Shown here in pieces: positions 17,197 to 26,053 of a stretch of DNA of 35,209 bases. The translations under genes and the position numbers were made by a program. The DNA lies in contig VGRU01000008.1 of assembly GCA_016875255.1 (NCBI GenBank), positions 1-35,209 of the forward strand. The letters run 5' to 3'. Source of the DNA: Deltaproteobacteria bacterium (GTDB taxonomy: Bacteria; Desulfobacterota; BSN033; UBA1163). How positions within the stretch are numbered: position 1 is the stretch's first letter; each line of letters starts with the position of its first letter. Under the pieces are notes generated by a model. It saw only the letters and a list, made by a program, of their open reading frames with translations. It ran no database searches and was not told where the DNA came from.

Positions 17197-17225
17197 TTGA
17201 CAACTTTAATGCATAGATATATTAA
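17197..17225 (+). promoter_or_regulatory. second sigma70 promoter (P2)
   Basis: TTGACA (17197-17202), 17 bases, then TATTAA (17220-17225), 87 bases after P1. In both promoters the -35 is preceded by the same T-rich TTTTTTTC stretch. Confidence 0.65.
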
Positions 17226-17264
17226 GATTGTGAAATAGTTAACTTGTAATTAATTAGCTCTCTG

Positions 17265-17459
17265 ATGAACGTCATGATCCAAAGAAAAGAACCCAAACCC
17301 GATCTCCTTCCTGCAATAAGCATACAGAACAAGTCTAAATTCGAGGTCTATGGTGAGGAGATGATTGAGAAAGAAGTTAAACAGAGCGGAAATAGCGGCC
17401 GCGTTTACCTTCCTCCGGAATGGGTTGGGAAGCGCGTAAAAATCATTCGGATTGATTGA
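17265..17459 (+). CDS. DUF2080 family transposon-encoded-type protein
   Basis: Small protein of 64 residues. The C-terminal half has the pattern IEKEVKQSGNSGRVYLPPEW, then VGKRVKIIRID, the hallmark of DUF2080, an AbrB-like swapped-hairpin family found mainly in archaea and often carried by transposons. It may bind DNA as a dimer. No transposase is present nearby. It is served by two strong promoters and its end lies just before the GNAT gene, so the pair is probably an operon. The start is ATG at 17265; an ATG at 17274 is also possible. Function is not known. Confidence 0.7.
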   Translation: MNVMIQRKEPKPDLLPAISIQNKSKFEVYGEEMIEKEVKQSGNSGRVYLPPEWVGKRVKIIRID

Positions 17460-17466
17460 GGAAAGA

Positions 17467-17907
17467 ATGGAAAAAGGGATTAAAATCCGAAAGATTAAAC
17501 CTGAAGATGTTTCTGAGATCGTTGCTATCCAGGAATCGATATTGCAGAAAAGAGTATCGAAAAAGTGGGTTCAAATGGTGCAAAGTCATCTCAAAAAAGA
17601 AGAATCTTTAGGTTTTGTTGCTTTGAAGGACGGTCAGGTCGGTGGCTTCATCATCGGCCAGATCAAAGGGGGAGGGTTTGGATTAGAGCAGAGCGCGTGG
17701 ATCGAGGTGGTGGGAGTTCACCCCCGACAGATGGGAGTCGGAATTGGCAGGGCCTTGGCCGAAAAGCTCTTTCAGATCTTTAAGAAAGAAGGGATTCAGG
17801 ATATCCACACCGCCGTTCGCTGGGATGCCGGTGATATGCTTTCTTTCTTCAAGGCCATTGGTTTTGATCGATCCCCATTTATCAATCTTAGGAAACATTT
17901 GGATTGA
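17467..17907 (+). CDS. GNAT-family N-acetyltransferase
   Basis: Acetyl-CoA-dependent acyltransferase of the GNAT fold, 146 residues. The N-terminal strand IKIRKIKPEDVSEIVAIQ is typical. The acetyl-CoA binding motif A is VGVHPRQMGVGIGRALAEKL at about 80-99, and the end is FFKAIGFDRS. The start is ATG at 17467 with GAGGAAAG upstream; an overlapping in-frame TTG at 17452 is less likely. It follows the DUF2080 gene with a seven-base gap, which implies co-transcription. Related proteins acetylate amines, protein N termini or toxins; the substrate cannot be told. Confidence 0.82.
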   Translation: MEKGIKIRKIKPEDVSEIVAIQESILQKRVSKKWVQMVQSHLKKEESLGFVALKDGQVGGFIIGQIKGGGFGLEQSAWIEVVGVHPRQMGVGIGRALAEKLFQIFKKEGIQDIHTAVRWDAGDMLSFFKAIGFDRSPFINLRKHLD

Positions 17908-17963
17908 AATCTTCTATTCCCAGGAGGGAACTTCAGGTGCAGTAGACAGAAGCAACTCTTGCA

Positions 17964-17992
17964 TTGAAAGGCGTTGGCTACGGAAATATTAT
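17964..17992 (+). promoter_or_regulatory. candidate promoter just upstream of bamB
   Basis: TTGAAA (17964-17969), 17 bases, TATTAT (17987-17992). Transcription would begin about 7 bases before the bamB ATG and cut into the GAGAGG ribosome binding site, so this is uncertain. The main promoter could lie further upstream, before the DUF2080 gene. Confidence 0.3.
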
Positions 17993-18005
17993 AGAGAGGC
18001 TCATT

Positions 18006-19967
18006 ATGAGGTACGCAGAAACAGGATATCATTTGGAAATTGACCTATCCCGGGGAAATGTTGAGAGGGTGGAAACTGACCCAAAATTAACCGAACTTCA
18101 TCTCGGGGGTCTGGGCACAAACTCGAAATTATTATGGGACAGAGTTCCTCCTGAGACCGACCCTTTTTCTCCTGATAATCTCCTCATCTTCGGGACCGGA
18201 CTATTATGTGGCACACCCGCTGTTGGCGCGAATCGCACCATTGTCTCCGCCTTCTCTCCTCAAACGTTGTTCATGGCCTATTCAATGATGGGAGGATTTT
18301 GGGCGCCGGAATTGAAGTATGCGGGTTATGACAAAGTGATCTTTCGCGGCAAGTCCCCAAATCTGATTTATGTCTGGATCAACAATGACAAAGTGGAAAT
18401 ACGCGATGCCTCTCATTTGAAAGGGAAAGGCGCTGTTGAGACCGCAGAACTTATCAAACAGGAGTTGAAGGACCCAAACGTTCAGGTGGCTGCGATCGGC
18501 CTGGCCGGTGAGAACAGGGTCTATATGGCAAGCATCGAGCAGGGCCGCTCCAGCGCCAGCCGGCAGGGAATAGGCGCTGTGATGGGAGATAAGGGGATTA
18601 AAGCGATCGCCGTTCGTGGGACAAAAGACGTCAATATTGCTCGACCAGCCGAATTTCTTGAACTCAGCAACGAGGTGCTTAAATATATACAGCATCGAGC
18701 TGAAAATCCAATTAAGAATGTGGAGCCCATTTTCGAAGGACTTGGGTCGCCGCAAGAGATGAAACTGATCGATGAAAAATGGCACACCACCGGTTTCATG
18801 TGGGGAAATGCGCGCACCCGGAGAAAGGATTATTGGACCAAGGACGTCGAAGAAAAGTGGAAAGAGACTCAAGAAAGTATGCGGACGCGGCTCATCAGTT
18901 GCTATAACTGCCCGATGAAGTGCGGAGCGATCGTTTCCGTCCCGGGACTTTCAACCTACATGATGAAATGCTATTCGAAACTGACGTATACCATGGCGGC
19001 CTTTTCCGACCTCGATTTTGGTTTTAGAATCGCTCAACGTGCCACCGACTATGGAGTGGACGGATTTTCAACCCCGCAAACCATGGCGTTCGCCCTTGAG
19101 CTTTACGAGGCCGGCATTTTAACGGACCAGGATATGCCGGGAATGCCGTCCGATACCGAGGGGAGGTTTTACTGGCTGCTTGACCGGATCGTCCGACGAG
19201 AGGGGATTGGAGATGTGTTGGCCAATGGCACCTATTGGGCGGCCAAACAGATTGGAAAAGGGGCCGAAGAATTTGCTCATAACAACATCAAGAAACATGA
19301 GCAGCTTCCCCTAAAACTTGGCATGTTAAATCCGGTTTATTTTCTGATGTATTGCACCGGCGAGAAGGCAAACATTACCCAGATTGAAGGGCAGTTTCCC
19401 CAGGAGCCATTCCCCAAGAGAGAGCAGAGAGAGGAGTTTGTGAAGGATTGGATTCAGGTTCCCGATGAAAAGTTTAAGCAATATTTTCTCGACTGGGAGC
19501 CAAGGGGAGACAACTCCAATCCACATTACCCGACGGCTCAAATGTCCTGTGAAATTGTGGACTGGATGGAGAAGATGCATTATATCGACGATGCCCTCGG
19601 GGTGTGCGCCGGTTTGTCATCCTTTCCTCTGAAACCTCCCTATCATATTCATAATTACCCGGCTTTTATTTCGGCAGCGACCGGGATCGATATGGACGAA
19701 GCCGGACTCACACAGGTCTACAGGAGGAATCGAAACCTGATTCGATCCGTTAATGTGAGAAGGGGGTTGAGAAGGGCGGACGAGAAACCGCCGGAGGACC
19801 ACTGGAAGAAAAGATTTCCGGAGCTCGAAGAAAAGCTCTTGGATGCGTATTACCAATTCAAGGGGTGGAATAAAGAAGGTATTCCCACCCAGGAGACTTT
19901 AAAGGAATTGGATTTGGCTTACGTTGCTGAAGACTTAGAACAGAGAGGAATAATAAAAAATGGCTAA
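18006..19967 (+). CDS. bamB: class II benzoyl-CoA reductase catalytic subunit (tungsten enzyme, AOR family)
   Basis: Catalytic subunit that reduces the aromatic ring of benzoyl-CoA to cyclohexa-1,5-diene-1-carbonyl-CoA, using a tungsten bis-pyranopterin. It has 653 residues from ATG 18006 (GAGAGG upstream), the same length I recall for Geobacter metallireducens BamB. Glu251, His260 and Cys322 fall at the residue numbers reported as active-site and tungsten-ligand positions in that enzyme. Cys299, Cys302 and Cys306 (ISCYNCPMKC) fit [4Fe-4S] ligation, and RTRRKDYW and NIKKHEQLPLKL are also BamB-like. It heads a cluster with bamC-F-like genes and overlaps bamC by eight bases. A paralogue acting on another aryl-CoA (for example a naphthoyl-CoA) cannot be excluded; a simple aldehyde oxidoreductase is unlikely. 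Confidence 0.88.
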   Translation: MRYAETGYHLEIDLSRGNVERVETDPKLTELHLGGLGTNSKLLWDRVPPETDPFSPDNLLIFGTGLLCGTPAVGANRTIVSAFSPQTLFMAYSMMGGFWAPELKYAGYDKVIFRGKSPNLIYVWINNDKVEIRDASHLKGKGAVETAELIKQELKDPNVQVAAIGLAGENRVYMASIEQGRSSASRQGIGAVMGDKGIKAIAVRGTKDVNIARPAEFLELSNEVLKYIQHRAENPIKNVEPIFEGLGSPQEMKLIDEKWHTTGFMWGNARTRRKDYWTKDVEEKWKETQESMRTRLISCYNCPMKCGAIVSVPGLSTYMMKCYSKLTYTMAAFSDLDFGFRIAQRATDYGVDGFSTPQTMAFALELYEAGILTDQDMPGMPSDTEGRFYWLLDRIVRREGIGDVLANGTYWAAKQIGKGAEEFAHNNIKKHEQLPLKLGMLNPVYFLMYCTGEKANITQIEGQFPQEPFPKREQREEFVKDWIQVPDEKFKQYFLDWEPRGDNSNPHYPTAQMSCEIVDWMEKMHYIDDALGVCAGLSSFPLKPPYHIHNYPAFISAATGIDMDEAGLTQVYRRNRNLIRSVNVRRGLRRADEKPPEDHWKKRFPELEEKLLDAYYQFKGWNKEGIPTQETLKELDLAYVAEDLEQRGIIKNG

Positions 19968-20499
19968 AGTTAAGAAGAAAGTCAAGTCAATCAAGATCGA
20001 TCTTGATAAATGCAATGGTTGCCGCGCATGCGAAATGATCTGTTCCGCCTTTCACGCCAACCCGAAATACAGCAGCAATAATCCGGCGAGGTCTCGTATT
20101 CGGCTGATTCGCGATCCGATCAGAGACGTCTATCTGCCTGTATATGCGGGTGAGTATACAGCAGCCGAATGCATGGGCAGAGATAAATACGTGATTGATG
20201 GAAAGGAATACAGCGAGTGCGACTTCTGCAGGGCCTCCTGTCCATCCAGGGACGCTTTCAAAGAACCCGATTCCGGCCTCCCTCTCAAATGCGATATGTG
20301 TGAAGACGATCCGGCACAAGAAAAGCCCCTTTGCGTTAAGTGGTGCTTAAATGACGCCCTGATTTACGAAGAGAGGGAAGAGGAAGTGGAAGAGGAAGTG
20401 AAGCTGGGCGAGATGGAGGTGGGGCTGGAATCACTGGTAGATAAGTATGGATTGCAGAAGGTGACAGATACCGTCGCCCGAATGTCGAAGAAAAGTTGA
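19960..20499 (+). CDS. bamC: ferredoxin-like electron-transfer subunit of class II benzoyl-CoA reductase
   Basis: Iron-sulfur protein of 179 residues that passes electrons to BamB. The first cluster motif CNGCRACEMIC has cysteines at 18, 21, 24 and 28. Further cysteine groups are CDFCRASC and CDMC, followed by LCVKWC, enough for about three [4Fe-4S] clusters in the DMSO-reductase B-subunit style. An acidic tail with EEREEEVEEEV follows. The start codon overlaps the end of bamB, a sign of coupled translation and a fixed BC complex. Confidence 0.85.
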   Translation: MAKVKKKVKSIKIDLDKCNGCRACEMICSAFHANPKYSSNNPARSRIRLIRDPIRDVYLPVYAGEYTAAECMGRDKYVIDGKEYSECDFCRASCPSRDAFKEPDSGLPLKCDMCEDDPAQEKPLCVKWCLNDALIYEEREEEVEEEVKLGEMEVGLESLVDKYGLQKVTDTVARMSKKS

Positions 20500-20513
20500 G
20501 ATTACACAGATTT
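20500..20513 (+). repeat. GATTACACAGATT repeat between bamC and bamD
   Basis: One copy of the word GATTACACAGATT directly after the bamC stop. Four related copies, two of them inverted, lie at 28311-28401 before etfB. Confidence 0.6.
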
Positions 20514-20559
20514 CAAAAAATAATTTCAGAGATATAAAACAAGAGGATTCAAAAAGAGC

Positions 20560-21717
20560 ATGGAAACTGTACCATTATCCCCCTTCAAAGTGGTCATCGA
20601 TGGCATCAAAGAGGCAGGTGGAGACGCCGATAAATTCTGCTATCAATGCGGAAAATGCGATACCGTGTGTCCCTGGAATCGTGTCAGAAAGTTTTTTGTC
20701 CGCCGGATGGTCAATCAGGCGAAATTCGGGGTGGTTCCTTTCGAATCCGAAGACCTATGGCTGTGTGTCACCTGTCGTCAATGTGTGGAGCGGTGCCCCA
20801 GAGGCGTAGAAATCATCGACGTGATGAGGGCGATGCGCAGGTTGTTGGTGCCGGACGGCGTTGTTCCTGCGAGCATCCCCAACCTTCGGGGCATCATGAC
20901 AAGCCTTGCCAGTGTGGGCAATCCCTGGGGACAGGAACCCGAGGCCCGGGCAAATTGGGCTAAAGAGTTGTCTGTCAAGGAGTTCACCGAAGGGACAGAG
21001 ACCTTATACTTCCCCTGCTGCTATCCCAGCTATGAACCAAGATTAAAGAAGATTGCACAGGCCACGGCCAGTATCCTCAATCAGGCAGGGGTGGACTTTG
21101 GGATCCTGGGTTCCAAGGAGATGTGCTGTGGTGAGAGTGTCCGCAAAGCGGGCAATGAGGATCTGTTCAAACGCCTTGCCAGAGAAAACATCAAAACGTT
21201 TATCGACAGTGGGGTAAAAAAAATCCTTGCTTCTTCCCCGCATTGCTTTCATACCTTCAAGAACGAATATTCCGAATTTAAGACGAACTTTGAAGTGCTT
21301 CATGTCTCCCAATACTTATTCAAGCTTATGACGGAAGGGAGGCTTCAATTCACCAAGGAGTACGGGAAGAAGGTGACCTATCATGACCCATGTTACTTAG
21401 GACGGCATCATGGGATCTATGACGAACCCCGGGAGGTCTTGAAGAAGATACCCGGCTTGGAGCTGGTTGAGATGGCTGATACGCGGGAAGATAGCCTCTG
21501 TTGCGGAATGGGAGGAGGCAGAATCTGGATGGAAACGGCAAAGGGGGAGAGATTCTCCGACCTCCGGCTGGAACAAGCGATCGGGGTTGGAGCGGAGGTG
21601 CTGGTCACGGCCTGCCCGTATTGCATCAGCCAATTTGAGGATAGCAGGTTAACCCTGAAGGATAGCGAGGCCATCCAGATTAAGGACATCACTGAGGTGA
21701 TACAGGAAGTGATTTAG
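20560..21717 (+). CDS. bamD: HdrD-like iron-sulfur subunit
   Basis: Soluble electron-transfer protein of 385 residues resembling heterodisulfide reductase subunit D. The N-terminal part binds two [4Fe-4S] clusters through CYQCGKCDTVCP (about 28-38) and CVTCRQCVERCP (about 70-80). Two cysteine-rich CCG domains follow, with FPCCYPSY and MCCGESVRKAG, then HDPCYLGRHHGIYDEPR and LCCGMGGGRIWM. In HdrD-type proteins such domains hold unusual FeS clusters. Gene order and family match bamD, which joins the BamBC unit to the HdrA-like hub. A closely related C-terminal half recurs in the membrane protein encoded at 26111. Confidence 0.82.
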   Translation: METVPLSPFKVVIDGIKEAGGDADKFCYQCGKCDTVCPWNRVRKFFVRRMVNQAKFGVVPFESEDLWLCVTCRQCVERCPRGVEIIDVMRAMRRLLVPDGVVPASIPNLRGIMTSLASVGNPWGQEPEARANWAKELSVKEFTEGTETLYFPCCYPSYEPRLKKIAQATASILNQAGVDFGILGSKEMCCGESVRKAGNEDLFKRLARENIKTFIDSGVKKILASSPHCFHTFKNEYSEFKTNFEVLHVSQYLFKLMTEGRLQFTKEYGKKVTYHDPCYLGRHHGIYDEPREVLKKIPGLELVEMADTREDSLCCGMGGGRIWMETAKGERFSDLRLEQAIGVGAEVLVTACPYCISQFEDSRLTLKDSEAIQIKDITEVIQEVI

Positions 21718-21734
21718 ATAGAAAATCTAAATGG

Positions 21735-21793
21735 CACGAATTCCAACGAATGACACGAATGGGCTTTATTCGTGAAATTCGTTATCATTCGTG
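21735..21793. repeat. CACGAAT inverted repeat between bamD and bamE
   Basis: Two 26-base arms (21735-21760 and 21768-21793) can pair at 21 positions around a 7-base loop. Each arm is built from CACGAAT/AACGAAT units. As RNA it forms a long hairpin in the operon transcript, 24 bases before the bamE start. Confidence 0.75.
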
Positions 21794-21817
21794 TAATTCG
21801 CCCACGGGGTACAGAAG

Positions 21818-24800
21818 GTGGAAAAAGAACAGATTGAGGAGATTTGTAAAACTCTCTCCGCAGGAAATTTCGGCGATGTGATGGTTGTCGGTGGTGGAAT
21901 CAGTGGCGTTCAAGCCGCACTCGATCTTGGCAATGCGGGTTTTAAAGTTTACCTCATTGATAAAAGCCCCTCCATTGGCGGGAAGATGGCGCAGCTGGAC
22001 AAGACCTTTCCGACCAATGAGTGCTCCATCTGAATACTCTCGCCCAAACTGGTCGAGGTCGGCCGGCATCCCAACATTGAGGTCCTGAGCTATACGGAAG
22101 TTGACCGTGTAGAAGGGGAAAAAGGAGACTTCAGGGTAACCCTGCTCAAAAAGCCCCGGTATGTCATCGAGAGCAAATGCACGGGTTGCACGACCTGTGT
22201 CGAGTACTGCCCGGTCAAATACCCGGACCAATTCAATCAGGAGATATCGAAGAATAAGGCGATCCATATCTACTTTGCTCAAGCCATCCCCCTGATCACC
22301 TATATCGATGAAAGCTGTCTTTACCTGAAAGAGAAGAAATGCCGCATCTGTGAAGCCGTATGCGAGAAAAAGGCCATCGATTTTACACAGACGCCGGAGA
22401 AGGTAGAGATAAAGGTGGCGGCGGTTATTTTTGCTCCTGGCTTTGAGCCATTTGACCCCAGGGTGAGGGATGAATATGGCTACGGAAAGATGGCTAACGT
22501 CCTCACCAGCATGGACTATGAGAGGCTGTTAAGCTCCACAGGGCCATACGAAGGTGAGATCAGGCGCACCTCGGACCTGAAACATCCCCATAAGATCGCC
22601 TGGATTCAATGCGTCGGTTCCAGACAGGTTATCCCGGGCGGTCAGAGCTATTGTTCAGCCGTATGCTGCACCTACACACAGAAACAGGTGATTTTAACAA
22701 AAGACCATAACGCAGAAGCAGAGTGCACGATCTTCCATAACGATATTCGGTCCTACGGGAAGGATTTTGAGCGATTCTACCAGAGGACAGAGAAACTTCC
22801 CGGGATTCGGTTTATCAGAAGCTACACCTCCATCGTTAAAGAGGACCCCGAAACCAGGAATGTCACCCTGCGGTATGCAACTCCCGACGATGGCGTAAAA
22901 GAGGAAGAATTCGATATGGTAGTCTTGTCCGTTGGATTGATCCCCACTGCTGATGCGAAGGGCCTGGCCAACAAGTTCGGCATCGAGCTCAATTCTCACG
23001 GATTCTGTAAAGCAATTCCTTTCAATCCAATGGAAACCACTCGTCCGGGAATTTTTGTAAGCGGAGCCTTCCATGGGCCGGTGGATATTCCCGAGTCGGT
23101 TTTTACCGCAAACAGTGCAAGTTCCAAATGTGGTGAACTTCTTGACTACCGGCGAGGGAAGCTAACCACAGAAAGGGTCTATCCACCCGAAAGAGATGTC
23201 TCGCAGGAAGAGCCCAGAGTCGGCGTCTTTGTGTGTCATTGTGGTGCCAACATTGGAAGAGTCGTCAATGTCCCTTCTGTCGTTGACTACAGCTTAAATT
23301 TACCTCATGTGGTTCATGCTCAAGAACAGCTCTTCTCATGTTCGACGGAATCAACCAATCAAATCATGGACGTGATCAGGGAAAAAGGGCTCAATCGCGT
23401 GGTGGTCGCCGCCTGTACCCCCAAAACACATGAGCCTACTTTCCGGTATTCGCTTCGAGAAGGAGGGATTAATCAATACTTCTTCGACATGGCCAATATC
23501 AGGGAACATTGCTCCTGGGTTCATTCAAAAGAAAAGGAAGAGTCCACCCAGAAGTCAAAGGAAATCGTCCGGATGTCGTTGGCACGAGCATGCCTTTTGG
23601 AGCCGTTACAGGATTTTGATCTGCCAGTGAACAAGGCGGCGCTCGTGGTGGGCGGAGGCATCGCCGGCATGAACTGCGCTCTCTCCATCGCCAATCAGGG
23701 GCATGAGGTTCATCTGGTGGAAAAGGAAGCAGACCTTGGCGGAATAGCGCAAAAGATTCATTCTACCCTGGAAGGACTGGATGTTCAGGCCTATTTGCGT
23801 GATCTTATAAAAAGGGTGTATCAACACCCCTTGGTCCATGTTTATACGAATTCGAGCATCACGGAGGCCACCGGTTATGTTGGAAATTTTGTAACCAGGG
23901 TGAAGTCCGAAAGAGGGATGACAGAGATAAAGCATGGCGCAGCCGTCATCGCAATAGGGGCTGAGGTCCATCAACCTGCCGAATACCTTTATGGAGAAGA
24001 CGACAGGGTCATGACCCACCTTGAGTTGGAGGAGCAGATCCATCGGGGAGCTGAAAAGGTCGTTAGGGCAGAGAGCCTCGTGATGATCCAATGCGTTGGC
24101 TGCAGAAATGAAGAGAGAAATTATTGCTCTCGAATATGTTGCAGTGAGTCTATCAAGAACGCATTGAAACTGAAAGAGATCAACCCCAAAATGGATATCT
24201 ACATTCTCTTCCGGGACATGAGAACATATGGGTTTAGCGAGGATTATTACAGGGAAGCAGCGGATAAAGAGGTAAAGTTTATCCGCTATGAACCGGAAGA
24301 TAAACCCCAGGTGGTAGCGGGTGAGTCGGAGGAGGGGCGGCCTGTTTTAAAGGTTACCGCGACGGATTATATTTTAGGGAATAAGCTTGAAATCGATGCC
24401 GATATTATCTCTTTAGCTGCTGCCACGATTCCCTCCACAGGAAGCAAGGAAATATCCAAACACTTCAAGGCGCCTTTGGGTGCGGATGGTTTCTTCCAGG
24501 AAGCCCATGTCAAATTAAGACCCGTTGAGTTTGGCACAGACGGGGTTTATCTTTGCGGGATTGCTCATTATCCTAAGCTTATCTCTGAAGCGATTAGCCA
24601 GGCTTATGGAGCGGCAGGCCGGGCCTTGACGCTTCTCTCGCATGATACGGTCATCGCCTCCGGCTCTGTTTGCGAGGTGATTGAGAAGAAGTGTATGGGG
24701 TGCGGGGCATGCGTTGAGGCTTGTACCTACGGCGCCTTAGAGCTTTATGAGACACGTCAAGGGAAAAAGGTAAAGATTAACCCCATTCTCTGCAAAGGAG

Positions 24801-24904
24801 ACGGTCTCTGTAATACAAAATGCCCGACCGGGGCGATTCAATTGAAACATTATGACGATGAACAGCTGATCGCCCAAATCGATGCGGCGGTTGGAGACGT
24901 GTAG
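21818..24904 (+). CDS. bamE: HdrA-like flavoprotein, selenoprotein (in-frame UGA at 22031)
   Basis: Flavin hub of 1028 residues when UGA 22031-22033 is read as selenocysteine (Sec72). The frame before and after the UGA is the same, and the two parts form one continuous HdrA. GGGISG FAD motif is at 25-30; around the UGA the text is [18 protein letters not shown], where known HdrA proteins have Cys as FeS ligand. Next come [12 protein letters not shown] and [10 protein letters not shown] clusters. A second HdrA half begins near 605 (VGGGIAGM, then [18 protein letters not shown]), and a two-cluster ferredoxin lies near 955-1010. HdrA proteins split electrons by flavin-based bifurcation. The GTG start at 21818 has GGGG upstream. 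Read conventionally, it would appear as a 71-residue stub and an 829-residue remainder; nothing else is broken. Confidence 0.85.
22031..22066 (+). promoter_or_regulatory. UGA(Sec) codon with bacterial SECIS-type hairpin in bamE
   Basis: UGA at 22031-22033. CUGGUCG (22049-22055) pairs with CGGCCGG (22060-22066), seven pairs including two G-U, around the loop AGGU (22056-22059). The stem starts 15 bases after the UGA. The AGGU(C) apex is like that of the E. coli fdhF SECIS element, which binds SelB. Confidence 0.75.
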
Positions 24905-24914
24905 ACGTCTACCA

Positions 24915-25027
24915 ATAAGTGTCTATCCACAAATAACCTTTTCCGTCATGCCGGACTTGATCCGGTATCCAGTCCCGCCTTTGAGGGACATTTAAAAACA
25001 CTGGATTCCGGTTTTCACCGGAATGAC
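24915..25027. repeat. dispersed CCGGAATGAC-family repeat (copy 2), between bamE and bamF
   Basis: The start AGTGTCTATCCACAAATAA recalls the terminal repeat of copy 1. The core runs from CGTCATGCCGG (24944) to CCGGAATGAC (25027), with inner inverted CCGGACTTGATCCGG and CCGGTTTTCACCGG. It fills nearly the whole gap between the two selenoprotein genes. Confidence 0.7.
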
Positions 25028-25051
25028 AATGCTGATCGGAGTGAAACACGA

Positions 25052-25885
25052 ATGAGCGCAGCCATTAAGTTTAAGCCGAGGATCATCAGCTTCGTATGCA
25101 ATTGGTGAGGATACGGCGCTGCTGACCTGGCTGGAGTTTCCAGACTGCAATATTCGAATGAAATAAGACTGGTACGCGTCATGTGTACGGGTAGGGTGGA
25201 CCTTGCGTTTATACTCCGGTCTTTCCAAAACAGAATGGATGGAGTGTATATCGCTGGCTGCCGCCTTGATGAATGCAAATATATTACGAATGGAAATTAC
25301 CATGCCCTGAACATGGTGCTTTTAGGCAAAAAAATAATGGAACACATAGGGCTGAACCCGGAAAGGTTAAGAATCGAATTCATGTCTTCCGCTGAAGGAA
25401 GCCGTTTTGCGGAGACAGTGAACGATTTTATCAAAAGGGTGAGGACGATTGGGCCTTTTGGGAAAGGCGAAGGATTGGACGAGAGTGGATTAACGTCCAA
25501 GCTGAATGAAATCGGGAAGCTTATCCCCTATGTTAAGATCGCAACGAGGGATAAGCTATCGTCACGTCTTAAGGAACCGGAAGAGTGGAGTAAGCTTTTC
25601 ACCAGAGAAGAGATAGAAAAATTATTCCGTGAATTGCCATCGTATTATATCGACCCGGAAAAGTGTCAAGCCTGTATGACCTGCGCCAAACGATGCCCCG
25701 TGGATGCGATTTTAAGCGGGAAGAACCTGATCCATATCATTGATCAGGAGAAGTGCATCAAATGCGGGACTTGCTTTGAAGTTTGTCCCACTAAATTTGG
25801 TGCAGTGACAAAGATTTCTGGCGAACCTGTTCCGCCTCCCATTCCTGAAGAAAAAAGAACGATCGTCAGAAAGAAGAAGGAGTAA
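25052..25885 (+). CDS. bamF: MvhD-like protein fused to ferredoxin, selenoprotein (in-frame UGA at 25106)
   Basis: Electron-transfer subunit of 277 residues when UGA 25106-25108 is read as selenocysteine (Sec19). The frame from ATG 25052 runs RIISFVCNW-U-GYGAADLAGVSR, matching the MvhD/FrhD-type CNWC motif with Sec in place of the second Cys. VRVMCTGRVD and IAGCRLDEC follow, the other conserved MvhD cysteines. The C-terminal part has two [4Fe-4S] motifs, CQACMTCAKRCP and CIKCGTCFEVCP. GGAG at 25038-25041 serves as ribosome binding site. MvhD proteins pass electrons to HdrA, so it should dock on BamE. BamF of Geobacter is, as I recall, the Sec-bearing subunit of that complex. An annotation starting at 25181 would lose the [2Fe-2S] motif. 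Confidence 0.85.
25106..25143 (+). promoter_or_regulatory. UGA(Sec) codon with downstream hairpin in bamF
   Basis: UGA at 25106-25108. CUGGA (25131-25135) pairs with UCCAG (25139-25143) around GUU. The stem begins 22 bases after the UGA, within the distance known for bacterial SECIS elements, and the loop starts with G. It is shorter than the one in bamE. Confidence 0.6.
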
Positions 25886-25899
25886 AGAAAATAAAGAAA

Positions 25900-26053
25900 G
25901 GGTATCAGGTGATCAGAAGAACAGGGTGCAGGGGACCAGGGAATCAGGAGACCAGGGAATCAGGAGACCAGACAAAGAATTCTTTTTCAGCCTGATGCTC
26001 TGATATCCTGATATCCACTTCCTGATAACCAGGTCCTCTGATATCCGTTTTAC
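25900..26053. repeat. CAGGATATC/GATATCCTG inverted repeat region
   Basis: The left side (GGTATCAGGTGATCAG, plus the tandem ATCAGGAG units) is complementary in parts to the right side (CTGATATCCTGATATCC, TTCCTGATAACC, CTGATATCC). It forms a third kind of hairpin spacer in the same gene run. Confidence 0.6.
25935..25971 (+). repeat. 16-bp tandem repeat in the bamF-emo spacer
   Basis: ACCAGGGAATCAGGAG occurs twice in tandem (25935-25950 and 25951-25966), then starts again (ACCAG). Confidence 0.8.

Noticed and set aside
21818..22033. bamE as a pseudogene or two genes separated by a stop
   Set aside because: The frame is unchanged across the UGA, the codon replaces a conserved Cys, and a SECIS-like hairpin follows. 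Selenocysteine explains all of this better than decay.
23606..24091. 161-codon minus-strand reading frame
   Set aside because: It is antisense to bamE and has no recognisable domain or ribosome binding site; a shadow of the coding strand.
25935..25971. possible CRISPR repeat
   Set aside because: The 16-base units are directly tandem without spacers, there are only two and a bit, and no cas gene is present.
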